The notes below the pieces were generated by a model that worked only from the letters and a program-made list of their open reading frames with translations, searched no databases and was not told where the DNA came from. From an uncultured bacterium (GTDB lineage: Bacteria; Desulfobacterota; BSN033; UBA1163): 33,828 bases of DNA. Below, piece by piece: positions 1 to 6,310 of this stretch; the stretch's first letter is position 1, and the number at the start of each line of letters is the position of its first letter. The translations under genes were made by a program, and so were the position numbers. Location: positions 1-33,828 of the forward strand of contig CALIBK010000149.1 of assembly GCA_938045955.1 (NCBI GenBank), in the 5' to 3' direction.

Positions 1-510
1 GTTGATGAGTTGAAAAGAAAATTACGAAAAATCGAAAAAGAGCTTAAAGAGATTAAACTCCCCGAACCTAAATTGACGCGAATCCCGGTCCTCTATGGGG
101 GGAGTTATGGACCCGATCTCGAATTTGTGGCCCGTTATCATCAGATCTCTCCCGAAGAAGTCATTCGTCTTCATTGTAGTAAACCCTATCTGATCTATAT
201 GATTGGTTTTATGCCCGGTTTTCCATATATGGGAGAACTCCCTGAGGAATTGGCCACCCCGAGGCTAAAGACTCCGAGGCTTTCTGTTCCAAAGGGTTCT
301 GTAGCCATTGCTCAGAGACAAACCGGAATCTATTCGATGGAGAGTCCAGGAGGGTGGCAGATCCTGGGAAGGACCCCTGTTGAATTATTTGACCCTCATA
401 GGAATCCTCCTTCCCTCCTTCGGATGGGAGATCTGGTGGAGTTCTATCCAATCCGTGAAGAGGAATTTTTAAACTGGGATAAAAAAGATGGAGAGATTGG
501 AGGCATTTGA
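1..510 (+). CDS. pxpB: 5-oxoprolinase subunit B (PxpB/KipI family), 5' partial
   Basis: This is one subunit of the ATP-dependent bacterial 5-oxoprolinase PxpABC, which opens 5-oxoproline to glutamate in the cytoplasm. The frame is open to the first base of the window, with no stop before the TTG at 10. About 70 N-terminal residues of the usual roughly 220-residue family are missing, so the gene begins outside the window. Family blocks are clear: a GGxYGPDL-like stretch near residue 30 of the visible part, then MPGFPYMG, the TPR/PRLSVPxGSV region, the QTGIY and ESPGGWQILGRTP blocks, and LFDP followed by LLRxGDLVEF. It overlaps pxpC by 23 bases, indicating co-translation. PxpA is not in view and could lie upstream of the window. 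The family assignment is secure; the substrate is inherited from the family. Confidence 0.93.
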   Translation, partial: VDELKRKLRKIEKELKEIKLPEPKLTRIPVLYGGSYGPDLEFVARYHQISPEEVIRLHCSKPYLIYMIGFMPGFPYMGELPEELATPRLKTPRLSVPKGSVAIAQRQTGIYSMESPGGWQILGRTPVELFDPHRNPPSLLRMGDLVEFYPIREEEFLNWDKKDGEIGGI

Positions 511-1447
511 AGTATTATCTCCGGGAATCCTTACGACCCTTCAAGATTTCGGTCGGTTTGGCTATGGTCAGTTTGGTGTGCCTCCGGCTGGAGCCTTAGA
601 TCTATTTTCTTATCAGATTGCAAATCTATTGGTGAAGAATGCAGGAGGGGAAGCCTGTCTGGAAATTACATTAACAGGATTAAAATTGAGAAGCCTTGGG
701 GAGTTTATTATTGCCATCACAGGAGGCGACCTCACGCCAACCCTTAATGGAGAATCCCTTGAGATGTGGAAGAGTCATCTTGTGATTGAGGGGGATATCA
801 TTGCATTCAGGAAAGTACGATCCGGATGTCGAGCCTATCTTTCGGTGAGCGGGGGGTTCGCCGTTCCTAAAATTATGAATAGCTACTCCACTTACCTTTC
901 TGGAAAATTTGGAGGATTGGAAGGAAGGCCCATTAAAAAAGGGGATATCCTTTATAGATTCAACCATTTCTACCCTTTAGATCGGATAGGGATGAAATTC
1001 CCAGAAGATTGGATTCCTCGATTTGACCGGGAAGCGACATTGAGGGTGATTTTAGGCCCACAAGAAGAGCATTTTACGGAAAAGGGCTTTCAAACCTTCT
1101 TTTCATCTTTTTATGAGGTGACACCCCAAAGCGATCGGATGGGGATTCGGCTTCGGGGCCCTGTGATTGAAAGAAGACCTGATGTGGAAGAGTCCATCAT
1201 TTCAGAAGGATTTCTGCCGGGAGCGATTCAGATTCCAGGAGACGGAAATCCAATTATCATCTTAAATGAGTTAGTCACTGGGGGTTATACGAAGATTGCT
1301 GGGGTGATCTCTGTGGATGTTCCGAAGGTGGCTCAACTCAAACCGGGAGATCGGGTGCGTTTCCAGCCTGTCTCCATAGGAGAGGCCCATGGCTTTCTCA
1401 GGGAGCAGGATCAACGAATCAATGATTTTAAAAAACGATGGGGGTAA
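488..1447 (+). CDS. pxpC: 5-oxoprolinase subunit C (PxpC/KipA family, biotin-dependent carboxylase-like domain)
   Basis: Partner of PxpB in ATP-dependent 5-oxoproline hydrolysis; the family is also annotated as urea-amidolyase-related or allophanate hydrolase subunit 2. At 319 residues it has the family's normal length. Visible motifs are the N-terminal SPGILTTLQDFGRFGYGQFGVPPAGALD block (about residues 10-38), ITGGDL (near 77), SGCRAYLSVSGGF (near 115) and, in the second half, SDRMGIRLRGP, SEGFLPGAIQIPGDGNPIIIL and VTGGYTKIAGVISVD. The ATG at 488 lies inside the 3' end of pxpB. The downstream MBL-fold gene starts 9 bases after the stop, so the three genes probably form one transcript. KipI/KipA in Bacillus were first described as sporulation-kinase regulators, but the enzymatic role is the better-supported general function. 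Confidence 0.94.
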   Translation: MERLEAFEVLSPGILTTLQDFGRFGYGQFGVPPAGALDLFSYQIANLLVKNAGGEACLEITLTGLKLRSLGEFIIAITGGDLTPTLNGESLEMWKSHLVIEGDIIAFRKVRSGCRAYLSVSGGFAVPKIMNSYSTYLSGKFGGLEGRPIKKGDILYRFNHFYPLDRIGMKFPEDWIPRFDREATLRVILGPQEEHFTEKGFQTFFSSFYEVTPQSDRMGIRLRGPVIERRPDVEESIISEGFLPGAIQIPGDGNPIIILNELVTGGYTKIAGVISVDVPKVAQLKPGDRVRFQPVSIGEAHGFLREQDQRINDFKKRWG

Positions 1448-1456
1448 ACTAAAAAG

Positions 1457-2236
1457 ATGCCTCCTCCTCTCCCTATTTATAAAATCTATGCTGTGAAATA
1501 CGCGGGTCCATTGAAGAGCTCGGTGGCTATGGTTCTCTGGAATACCGACTGGGAGAAGACAATCGAAAGGAACTATTATCTCTGGGTCATTCAGGGAGAG
1601 AATGAGACGTTCCTTGTAGATTGTGGAGTGGCTCCCTCCTTGGCAGAAGAAAGAAAGATTTCAGGCTACGTCAATCCCGCAGACGTATTGAGAAAAATTG
1701 GAATAGAAGCTGCCGAAGTGAGGAAGATTATCCTTACTCACATCAACTTTGATCATATCAGCGGGATAGAACTCTTCCCTAAAGCCACCATTTATGTCCA
1801 GGAGCGAGAATTCAATTTCTGGATCAAGGATCCTATTGCGAAGAAGCCCCCTTTCCTTAAGTTTACCGATCCTGTGGGAAATGCCTATCTTGCTAATCTG
1901 GAAGGGACAGATCGGCTCGTCCTTCTCCGGGGAGACCAAGTTCTTGTGCCAGGAATTGAAGTCCTTCTGGCCCCAGGTCATTCCCCAGGCCTTCAGGTCG
2001 TTTCGGTTCATACTCTTCGGGGTACTGCGATTGTAGGTTCGGATTGTGCCCATCTTTTCAAAAATTATGAGGAGGAAATTCCGAGCTCCTTCATTATGGA
2101 TATGATTGCCTGGATGAAGAGTTATGAAAAATTAAAATCAAAAGTCTCCTCCTTAGATCTTCTCTTTCCAGGTCATGATCTCAAGATGTGGACCGATTAT
2201 CCTAAGGTTGCCGAAGATATTACTCGTCTGGTTTAG
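1457..2236 (+). CDS. Metallo-beta-lactamase-fold hydrolase, N-acyl-homoserine-lactonase-like, with altered HxHxDH motif
   Basis: The 259-residue MBL-fold protein most resembles the AttM/AiiA-like lactonase branch. Metal ligands in order are H95-x-N97-x-D99-H100, H175 (APGHSPG), D196 (GSDCAH) and H240 (FPGHD). The second histidine of the canonical HxHxDH motif is Asn here (codon AAC at 1751-1753 by frame). No signal peptide is visible, so it is probably cytoplasmic. It follows pxpC by 9 bases and is likely co-transcribed, so the substrate might be a lactone, lactam or ester linked to pyroglutamate-type metabolism; that is inference only. Its last 17 bases overlap the convergent btuD stop. The fold assignment is strong; the substrate is unknown. 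Confidence 0.85.
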   Translation: MPPPLPIYKIYAVKYAGPLKSSVAMVLWNTDWEKTIERNYYLWVIQGENETFLVDCGVAPSLAEERKISGYVNPADVLRKIGIEAAEVRKIILTHINFDHISGIELFPKATIYVQEREFNFWIKDPIAKKPPFLKFTDPVGNAYLANLEGTDRLVLLRGDQVLVPGIEVLLAPGHSPGLQVVSVHTLRGTAIVGSDCAHLFKNYEEEIPSSFIMDMIAWMKSYEKLKSKVSSLDLLFPGHDLKMWTDYPKVAEDITRLV

Positions 2237-3059
2237 GAAGGGGGGGAGGGGATTTCAAACTCTTAGAGAGTGGATCGGGATGGTCTTTTCTTCTAAGGAA
2301 ATTTACTCTTGGTGAATGAGTGAGAGGATTCTGATCCACCCAAACCTTACATCCATAGACCTTCTCAATATTTTCCTGGGTGATCACCCTCTCTGACGGT
2401 CCAAGGGAGTAAATCCTCCCTTTTTGGAGAAGGATGAGATAATCACAAAATTCCGAAGCCAGGTTGAGGTCATGGGTAGCGAGGACGATGGTGAGTCCCC
2501 TCTCACGATTGAGATGAAGAATGAGATCGAGAAAGTCGAGTTGGTGATGAATATCAAGATTTGCCGTGGGTTCGTCGAGGAGAATCACTTCGGGTTCTTG
2601 AGCGAGTGCCCTGGCGATGAAGACCCTCTTTCTCTCCCCCCCCGAGAGTTCATCCAGATATCTTTCTCTTAAGGGTAGGATTTCCGTCCACTCCATTGCC
2701 CTTTGAGCAATCTCAAGATCTTTCTTCCCTTCAAACAAGAGACGGCCTAAATAAGGAGACCGTCCCATCAGGACAATTTCTTCTACCCGAAATGGGAGGA
2801 TGGGATAATTCTCCTGGGCCACTACAGCGATCTTTTTGGCAATCTCACTTCGACTCATCTTTTGAAGGGGTTTATGGTCGAAGAGGATCTCTCCTTTTTG
2901 TGGGAGAAGGAGACGGTGGAGAATCTTGAGAAGGGTAGTCTTCCCGGAGCCATTGGGACCAATGATTCCGACAAACCCTCCCCTCTCAATTTTAAAAGAG
3001 ATATCTTGAAGGACCCAATCGTGTTGATAATGGAAGGAGATGGATTGAACTTCAATCAT
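2220..3059 (-). CDS. btuD: Cobalamin ABC transporter ATP-binding protein (BtuD/FecE family)
   Basis: The nucleotide-binding subunit of a type II ABC importer at the cytoplasmic face of the inner membrane. Walker A GPNGSGKTT is at residues 34-42, the Q-loop region near 82, the LSGGE signature at 138-142, Walker B ILLDEPT around 159-165 with D162/E163, and the H-loop His196 (ATHD). The length, 279 residues, is normal, with a short proline-rich tail. The start overlaps the btuC stop by 4 bases (ATGA). Sequence alone cannot separate cobalamin from haem or ferric-siderophore importers, which share this family. The cobalamin riboswitch at the head of the operon makes B12 or a corrinoid the likely substrate. 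The 3' end overlaps the convergent MBL-fold gene by 17 bases. Confidence 0.93.
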   Translation of the reverse strand: MIEVQSISFHYQHDWVLQDISFKIERGGFVGIIGPNGSGKTTLLKILHRLLLPQKGEILFDHKPLQKMSRSEIAKKIAVVAQENYPILPFRVEEIVLMGRSPYLGRLLFEGKKDLEIAQRAMEWTEILPLRERYLDELSGGERKRVFIARALAQEPEVILLDEPTANLDIHHQLDFLDLILHLNRERGLTIVLATHDLNLASEFCDYLILLQKGRIYSLGPSERVITQENIEKVYGCKVWVDQNPLTHSPRVNFLRRKDHPDPLSKSLKSPPPLPKPDE

Positions 3060-4087
3060 AAAGTTTTAACTCCTTTTCTCCTTCGGAGAAGGTAGATGAA
3101 GAAGGGTCCACCAAAAGCTGCTGTAATGACTCCCACTGGAAGCTCAACAGGGGCAAGGAGAGTTCTTGCCAGAGTGTCTGAAAGGATAAGGAAAGAAGCC
3201 CCCAGGAGGGCAGAGGAGGGAAGAAGGAGTCGATGGTCAGCTCCAAGAACGATTCGGACTCCATGAGGAACAATCAACCCCACAAACCCTATTAACCCAC
3301 AGACAGAAACCGAGGCTGCGGTAATCAAAGAGGCGGAAAGGTAGGAAAGAACTTTTAACCGTTCGACAGAAAGGCCCATCTGGATAGCTCCTTCATCTCC
3401 GAGGAGAAGAAGGTTATAGTGACGAGATCTCGAATAAAGAAAGAGAAATCCAATAAAAATATAAGGGAAGATGATTCGAAGGGAAAGAAAATTCGAGAAA
3501 CTGAAGTCTCCCATCAACCAGAAGAGAATGGTATGAAGTTCTTCTTTTTGAGAGAGGGATAATAGAAACAGGATGACTGCTGAAAGAAAGGATCCAGTGA
3601 CTACCCCCGCGAGAAGGAGTGTGTTCGGGTGAATTTTTCCATTCTGCCTTCCAAAGTAGAAGACTATCCCTATAGTGAAAAGGGCCCCTATAAAAGAGGC
3701 CAGCGGAAGACCAAGGGAGGTGGCACTAAAACCCAGGAGAATGGCAAGGATTGTTCCAACAGCGGAACCACTGGAGACTCCTAAGATATAAGGGTCAGCC
3801 AGAGGGTTCCTTAGGAGGACCTGGAAGATGACCCCTGCCATTGAAAGTCCAGCTCCTACCAATCCTGCCAGCAGAATCCTTGGGAGACGAAGGGAAAGAA
3901 GAATCATCTCCTCAACCTCTCTTTCTTTTTCTCCGGACTCCAATAAAGAATGAAAAAGAATGGTGATCGTCTGGTGAGGTTTAATCTTCACACTTCCCAT
4001 GGTGATCGAAAATAGAATGACCAACAGGAGAAGGAGACTCAAAAGGGAGGAGATGGTGATCACTTTTTTCAGGGTTAAAGTCTTCAT
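3056..4087 (-). CDS. btuC: Cobalamin ABC transporter permease (BtuC/FecCD family)
   Basis: A 343-residue polytopic inner-membrane protein of the FecCD family. It has an N-terminal membrane segment at about residues 11-31, a conserved LRLPRILLAGLVGAGLSMAGVIFQ block (near 66-90), NPLADPYILGVSSGSAVGT (near 93-112) and a C-terminal LIGFVGLIVPHGVRIVLGADHR block, all signatures of BtuC/FhuB/HmuU-type permeases. The many Leu/Ile/Phe-rich stretches fit about ten transmembrane helices. The start overlaps btuF by 4 bases and the end overlaps btuD by 4 bases, so the three subunits are translationally coupled. The substrate is inferred from the upstream B12 riboswitch. Confidence 0.93.
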   Translation of the reverse strand: MKTLTLKKVITISSLLSLLLLLVILFSITMGSVKIKPHQTITILFHSLLESGEKEREVEEMILLSLRLPRILLAGLVGAGLSMAGVIFQVLLRNPLADPYILGVSSGSAVGTILAILLGFSATSLGLPLASFIGALFTIGIVFYFGRQNGKIHPNTLLLAGVVTGSFLSAVILFLLSLSQKEELHTILFWLMGDFSFSNFLSLRIIFPYIFIGFLFLYSRSRHYNLLLLGDEGAIQMGLSVERLKVLSYLSASLITAASVSVCGLIGFVGLIVPHGVRIVLGADHRLLLPSSALLGASFLILSDTLARTLLAPVELPVGVITAAFGGPFFIYLLRRRKGVKTL

Positions 4088-5037
4088 TTAGACTCCTTTT
4101 CGGAACCCCTGGGCCTCATTCTCTCCGGATGGATAAATTTCGCCATTTCTTCAAGACCTTCAATGAGTCTTGGAGAAGGTCGATCGATGAGGTCTGAATG
4201 GATGAGATGGATTCGACCCTCCTTCACTGCGGGGAGGGATTTCCACCGACGCCATTCCGAAATGACCCGCTCGTAATCTCCCGTAGGGTTCATCGTGCTT
4301 ATGATAATCACTTCAGGGGCCCTTCGAAGCACTTCCTCTCTTCCGAATCGAGGATACATCTGCCTCTCCTCTCCCGCGATATTTTTCCCTCCTGCCAGAC
4401 GAATAAGATCATCAGCGAAACTTCCCTTTCCCACGGTGACCAGGGGAGCCTCCCCAATCTGAAGAAACACACGGGGGCGAGGAAGAAGGCCTGTCCTTTC
4501 TACGACCTTTTGCTTTCGTTCTTCCATCTCCCGGATGATAAACCGTGCTTTTTCCTCACGATGAACGATCTGCCCAATATGAAGGATACTCTTAAGAACA
4601 TCGTCAAATTTTTTGGGAAAGATCACATAGGTTGGAATCCCCAATCCCTCCAGACGATTCACCATCTCCCTTGTGTTTCCCGCTCCAGTGGCGATGATGA
4701 GATCAGGTTTAAGGGAAAGAATCCTTTCAACATCAAGGCTGATATAGCTTCCGACACGAACCTTTTCTTTGACCTTCTCAGGGTAATTGCAATTCAGGGT
4801 CACCCCTACAATCTCTTCCTCCAACCCAAGAGCAAATAGAACCTCTGTAATATTGGGAGCCAGGGAGATGATCCTGTGAGGAGGTGATGGAATAGAAACT
4901 TTCCTTCCCACCTCATCAATAAAGATTGAAACGGGAAAAGCCGATTTTATCTCAAAATGGAGAGAGAGGATGATCCCGAGAAAGAAGAAAATCCGGAAGC
5001 TCTTACCATATGGGAGAGATAGATTACCATTTTTCAT
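4084..5037 (-). CDS. btuF: Cobalamin ABC transporter periplasmic binding protein (BtuF family)
   Basis: A periplasmic substrate-binding protein of the helical-backbone family (PF01497). I place the start at the ATG at 5037, which overlaps the tonB stop as ATGA like the other junctions of this operon. It gives a sensible signal peptide: basic and polar start, hydrophobic FRIFFFLGIILSL core. An upstream ATG at 5115 would put 26 odd residues before it. Mature-domain motifs are DEVGRKVSIP, RIISLAPNITEVLFALGLEEEIVGVT, LKPDLIIAT, FLQIGEAPLVTVGKGSFADDLIRLAGGKNIA and APEVIIIS. The length is 317 residues with this start. A lipobox is not evident. Ligand identity, corrinoid, follows from the riboswitch rather than from the binding site. 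Confidence 0.9.
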   Translation of the reverse strand: MKNGNLSLPYGKSFRIFFFLGIILSLHFEIKSAFPVSIFIDEVGRKVSIPSPPHRIISLAPNITEVLFALGLEEEIVGVTLNCNYPEKVKEKVRVGSYISLDVERILSLKPDLIIATGAGNTREMVNRLEGLGIPTYVIFPKKFDDVLKSILHIGQIVHREEKARFIIREMEERKQKVVERTGLLPRPRVFLQIGEAPLVTVGKGSFADDLIRLAGGKNIAGEERQMYPRFGREEVLRRAPEVIIISTMNPTGDYERVISEWRRWKSLPAVKEGRIHLIHSDLIDRPSPRLIEGLEEMAKFIHPERMRPRGSEKESK

Positions 5038-5900
5038 TGGAGTTGAAATTTGATCGGGATATTGACCCGGAAGGGGACCCGCTCCTCTCCCTTTTGGGCA
5101 GGAGTAAATCTCCATCTTTTTATCGTTTCGATAGCGGATCGATCAAGGATTTCATAACCCGAAGAACGTCGGATCTCAATTTCTCCAACCCGTCCATTGG
5201 TGAGGACTTCCACTCTCAATATCACTTCCCCTTCATATCCCTTTTTTCTGGCTTCCCTTGGATAGATGGGTTTTGGATTCTCAACATATCGAGGATAAAT
5301 CAAGTCGATCTCTTTTTTTGCGAACGTATTGCCCTTGAGGGAATCGAAGTGGATTTCGGATGAGGGAAATTGGGAAGTGTGGACCTCCGGTTTTTTCTCC
5401 TCTTCAGTGTTTTCAACTTTTCCGGTTCTCTCTTCTATCCTTATACTTTTTTCCCCTATCGGGTTATTTTCTGCTTCTGAGTTAATTTTTAACGGGATGG
5501 TGTTTTCACTGGTGAGGTGGTCTTCGATGGGAAGATAGATTTCTCCCATTGGATCGAAAGGTTCCTTTGAGGAGATCCCATAGGTCTTCTCTTCAATAAT
5601 GAGAAACTGAGAAGGTTCAGGCTTAAAGGGGACTGGGTGAATGGGGTTTTCTTTGGATTGGGGAGGATCGGGAGGTTCCTGTTTCAGTGATGCTTTCTGA
5701 ATCGGAACCGTCTTGGGTTGAGGTCTACTCACGACTTTTGAGAGAAAGACTTCAGGGGGTGGGGAGTAGGGAGAGGAAGGGGTTAAATCTAAATCCGAAA
5801 AGAGGAATGTAAAAAGAAAGAGAAAGATGAGGTGAATCCCTAAAGAGAGGAAGGTATATATTTTTAATCCTTTCAATTTTTTCATCTCCCGAACACTCAT
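5034..5900 (-). CDS. tonB: TonB family energy transducer, first gene of the B12 uptake operon
   Basis: TonB links the proton-motive force at the inner membrane to outer-membrane receptors such as BtuB. The protein has a single N-terminal transmembrane segment (about residues 12-34), a long proline-, glutamate- and lysine-rich periplasmic spacer (about 40-190) and a C-terminal TonB domain (about 205-288) with YPREARKKGYEGEVILRVEV, GRVGEIEIRRSSGYEILD and a final RWRFTPAQKG-IPIKFQL region. It is 288 residues long. It is the first gene behind the cobalamin riboswitch and terminator and overlaps btuF by 4 bases, so this copy appears dedicated to corrinoid uptake. No ExbB/ExbD or BtuB gene is in the window. 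An alternative start at Met6 (5885) is possible. Confidence 0.92.
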   Translation of the reverse strand: MSVREMKKLKGLKIYTFLSLGIHLIFLFLFTFLFSDLDLTPSSPYSPPPEVFLSKVVSRPQPKTVPIQKASLKQEPPDPPQSKENPIHPVPFKPEPSQFLIIEEKTYGISSKEPFDPMGEIYLPIEDHLTSENTIPLKINSEAENNPIGEKSIRIEERTGKVENTEEEKKPEVHTSQFPSSEIHFDSLKGNTFAKKEIDLIYPRYVENPKPIYPREARKKGYEGEVILRVEVLTNGRVGEIEIRRSSGYEILDRSAIETIKRWRFTPAQKGEERVPFRVNIPIKFQLQ

Positions 5901-5910
5901 CTTAAAAGGG

Positions 5911-5950
5911 AAAACAAAAAGCCCGATCTTCAGTTGAAGACCGGGCTTTT
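5911..5950 (-). terminator. Intrinsic terminator of the cobalamin riboswitch leader
   Basis: Read on the minus strand, GCCCGGTCTTCA and TGAAGATCGGGC form a 12-base-pair stem with one G-U pair and a two-base loop. Flanking A and T runs extend the stem, and a T-rich tract (TTTTTGTTTT) follows. It sits about 10 bases before the tonB ATG and downstream of the aptamer, where a transcription-attenuating expression platform belongs. High cobalamin is expected to favour this hairpin and shut off the operon. Confidence 0.88.
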
Positions 5951-5963
5951 AATTCATCCTTCC

Positions 5964-5997
5964 CTTCACGGTCTCCCACCGAAGACCTTTAGTGAAG
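5964..5997 (-). other. Linker hairpin between riboswitch aptamer and terminator
   Basis: On the minus strand CTTCAC pairs with GTGAAG at the ends and GGTCT with AGACC inside, giving a stem-loop directly after the aptamer P1 helix. It contains GGTCTTC, a heptamer repeated in the 5' arm of the terminator, so this element could pair alternatively with the terminator's 3' arm (GAAGATC) and act as part of an antiterminator. The hairpin is seen in the sequence; the switching role is inference. Confidence 0.5.
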
Positions 5998-6165
5998 CGT
6001 ATTCAGGCAGGTTTTCTGACTTACGGATCGTTCTACTTCCTGCCCCTTCCCAGTCTATTGGGTTTAGACCAGTGGTCTATGGCAGGTTTCGTCCCCGATT
6101 ACAGCGGCGTGGCCGTCCTCGATTTTCACGAGGTTCCCTTTTAGGTTCAAGACCACCTGAATACG
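5998..6165 (-). promoter_or_regulatory. Cobalamin (AdoCbl-class) riboswitch aptamer
   Basis: The hallmarks of the cobalamin element are present on the minus strand. A perfect 10-base-pair P1 helix is formed by 6156-6165 and 5998-6007. AAAAGGGAA lies at 6142-6134, the conserved GCC/GCTGTAA core around 6113-6099, and the B12 box AGTCAGAAAACCTGCC at 6021-6006. The element leads into the linker hairpin, the terminator and then tonB-btuFCD. High B12 should repress the operon. The short open frame on the plus strand across this region is incidental. Confidence 0.95.
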
Positions 6166-6176
6166 GATTTTTTTAT

Positions 6177-6205
6177 TTTATATCATAAATGAACCAGGAA
6201 AGCAA
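6177..6205 (-). promoter_or_regulatory. Putative sigma-70 promoter of the riboswitch-tonB-btuFCD operon
   Basis: Minus-strand TTGCTT (6205-6200), a 17-base spacer and TATAAA (6182-6177). The predicted transcription start near 6170 is just upstream of the aptamer's P1 helix, exactly where the leader RNA should begin. Confidence 0.65.
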
Positions 6206-6219
6206 ACGATGAAATAAAA

Positions 6220-6248
6220 TTGACAGTCCGGGAAAATTGTAGTATTTT
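6220..6248 (+). promoter_or_regulatory. Putative sigma-70 promoter of the radical SAM-rng operon
   Basis: A consensus TTGACA (6220-6225), a 17-base spacer and a weaker TATTTT (6243-6248), divergent from the B12 operon promoter. It lies about 60 bases before the radical SAM start, and an inverted repeat falls within the predicted leader. Confidence 0.5.
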
Positions 6249-6259
6249 TAATTTGATAA

Positions 6260-6282
6260 AAAGAGGGGCTTAACCCCTCTTT
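6260..6282 (-). terminator. Inverted repeat in the divergent intergenic region, possible minus-strand terminator
   Basis: AAAGAGGGG and CCCCTCTTT form a 9-base-pair stem around a 5-base loop. Followed on the minus strand by TTTTTATC, it looks like an intrinsic terminator that would stop antisense transcripts before they enter the riboswitch leader. On the plus strand it would be a hairpin near the 5' end of the radical SAM mRNA. Which role applies cannot be decided from sequence. Confidence 0.45.
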
Positions 6283-6310
6283 CCTATTTTAACCCTGAGT
6301 GTGAAATTAA

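Noticed and set aside
4198-4839. 213-codon plus-strand open frame
   Set aside because: Antisense to btuF; His/Ser/Pro-rich translation with no domain.
5038-5115. Upstream start for btuF at 5115
   Set aside because: It would place 26 unusual residues before the signal peptide and overlap tonB by 82 bases, whereas the 5037 ATG gives the same 4-base ATGA overlap as the other operon junctions.
5934-6188. 84-codon plus-strand open frame in the gap between tonB and the radical SAM gene
   Set aside because: It is the complement of the cobalamin riboswitch and its terminator; the open frame is accidental.
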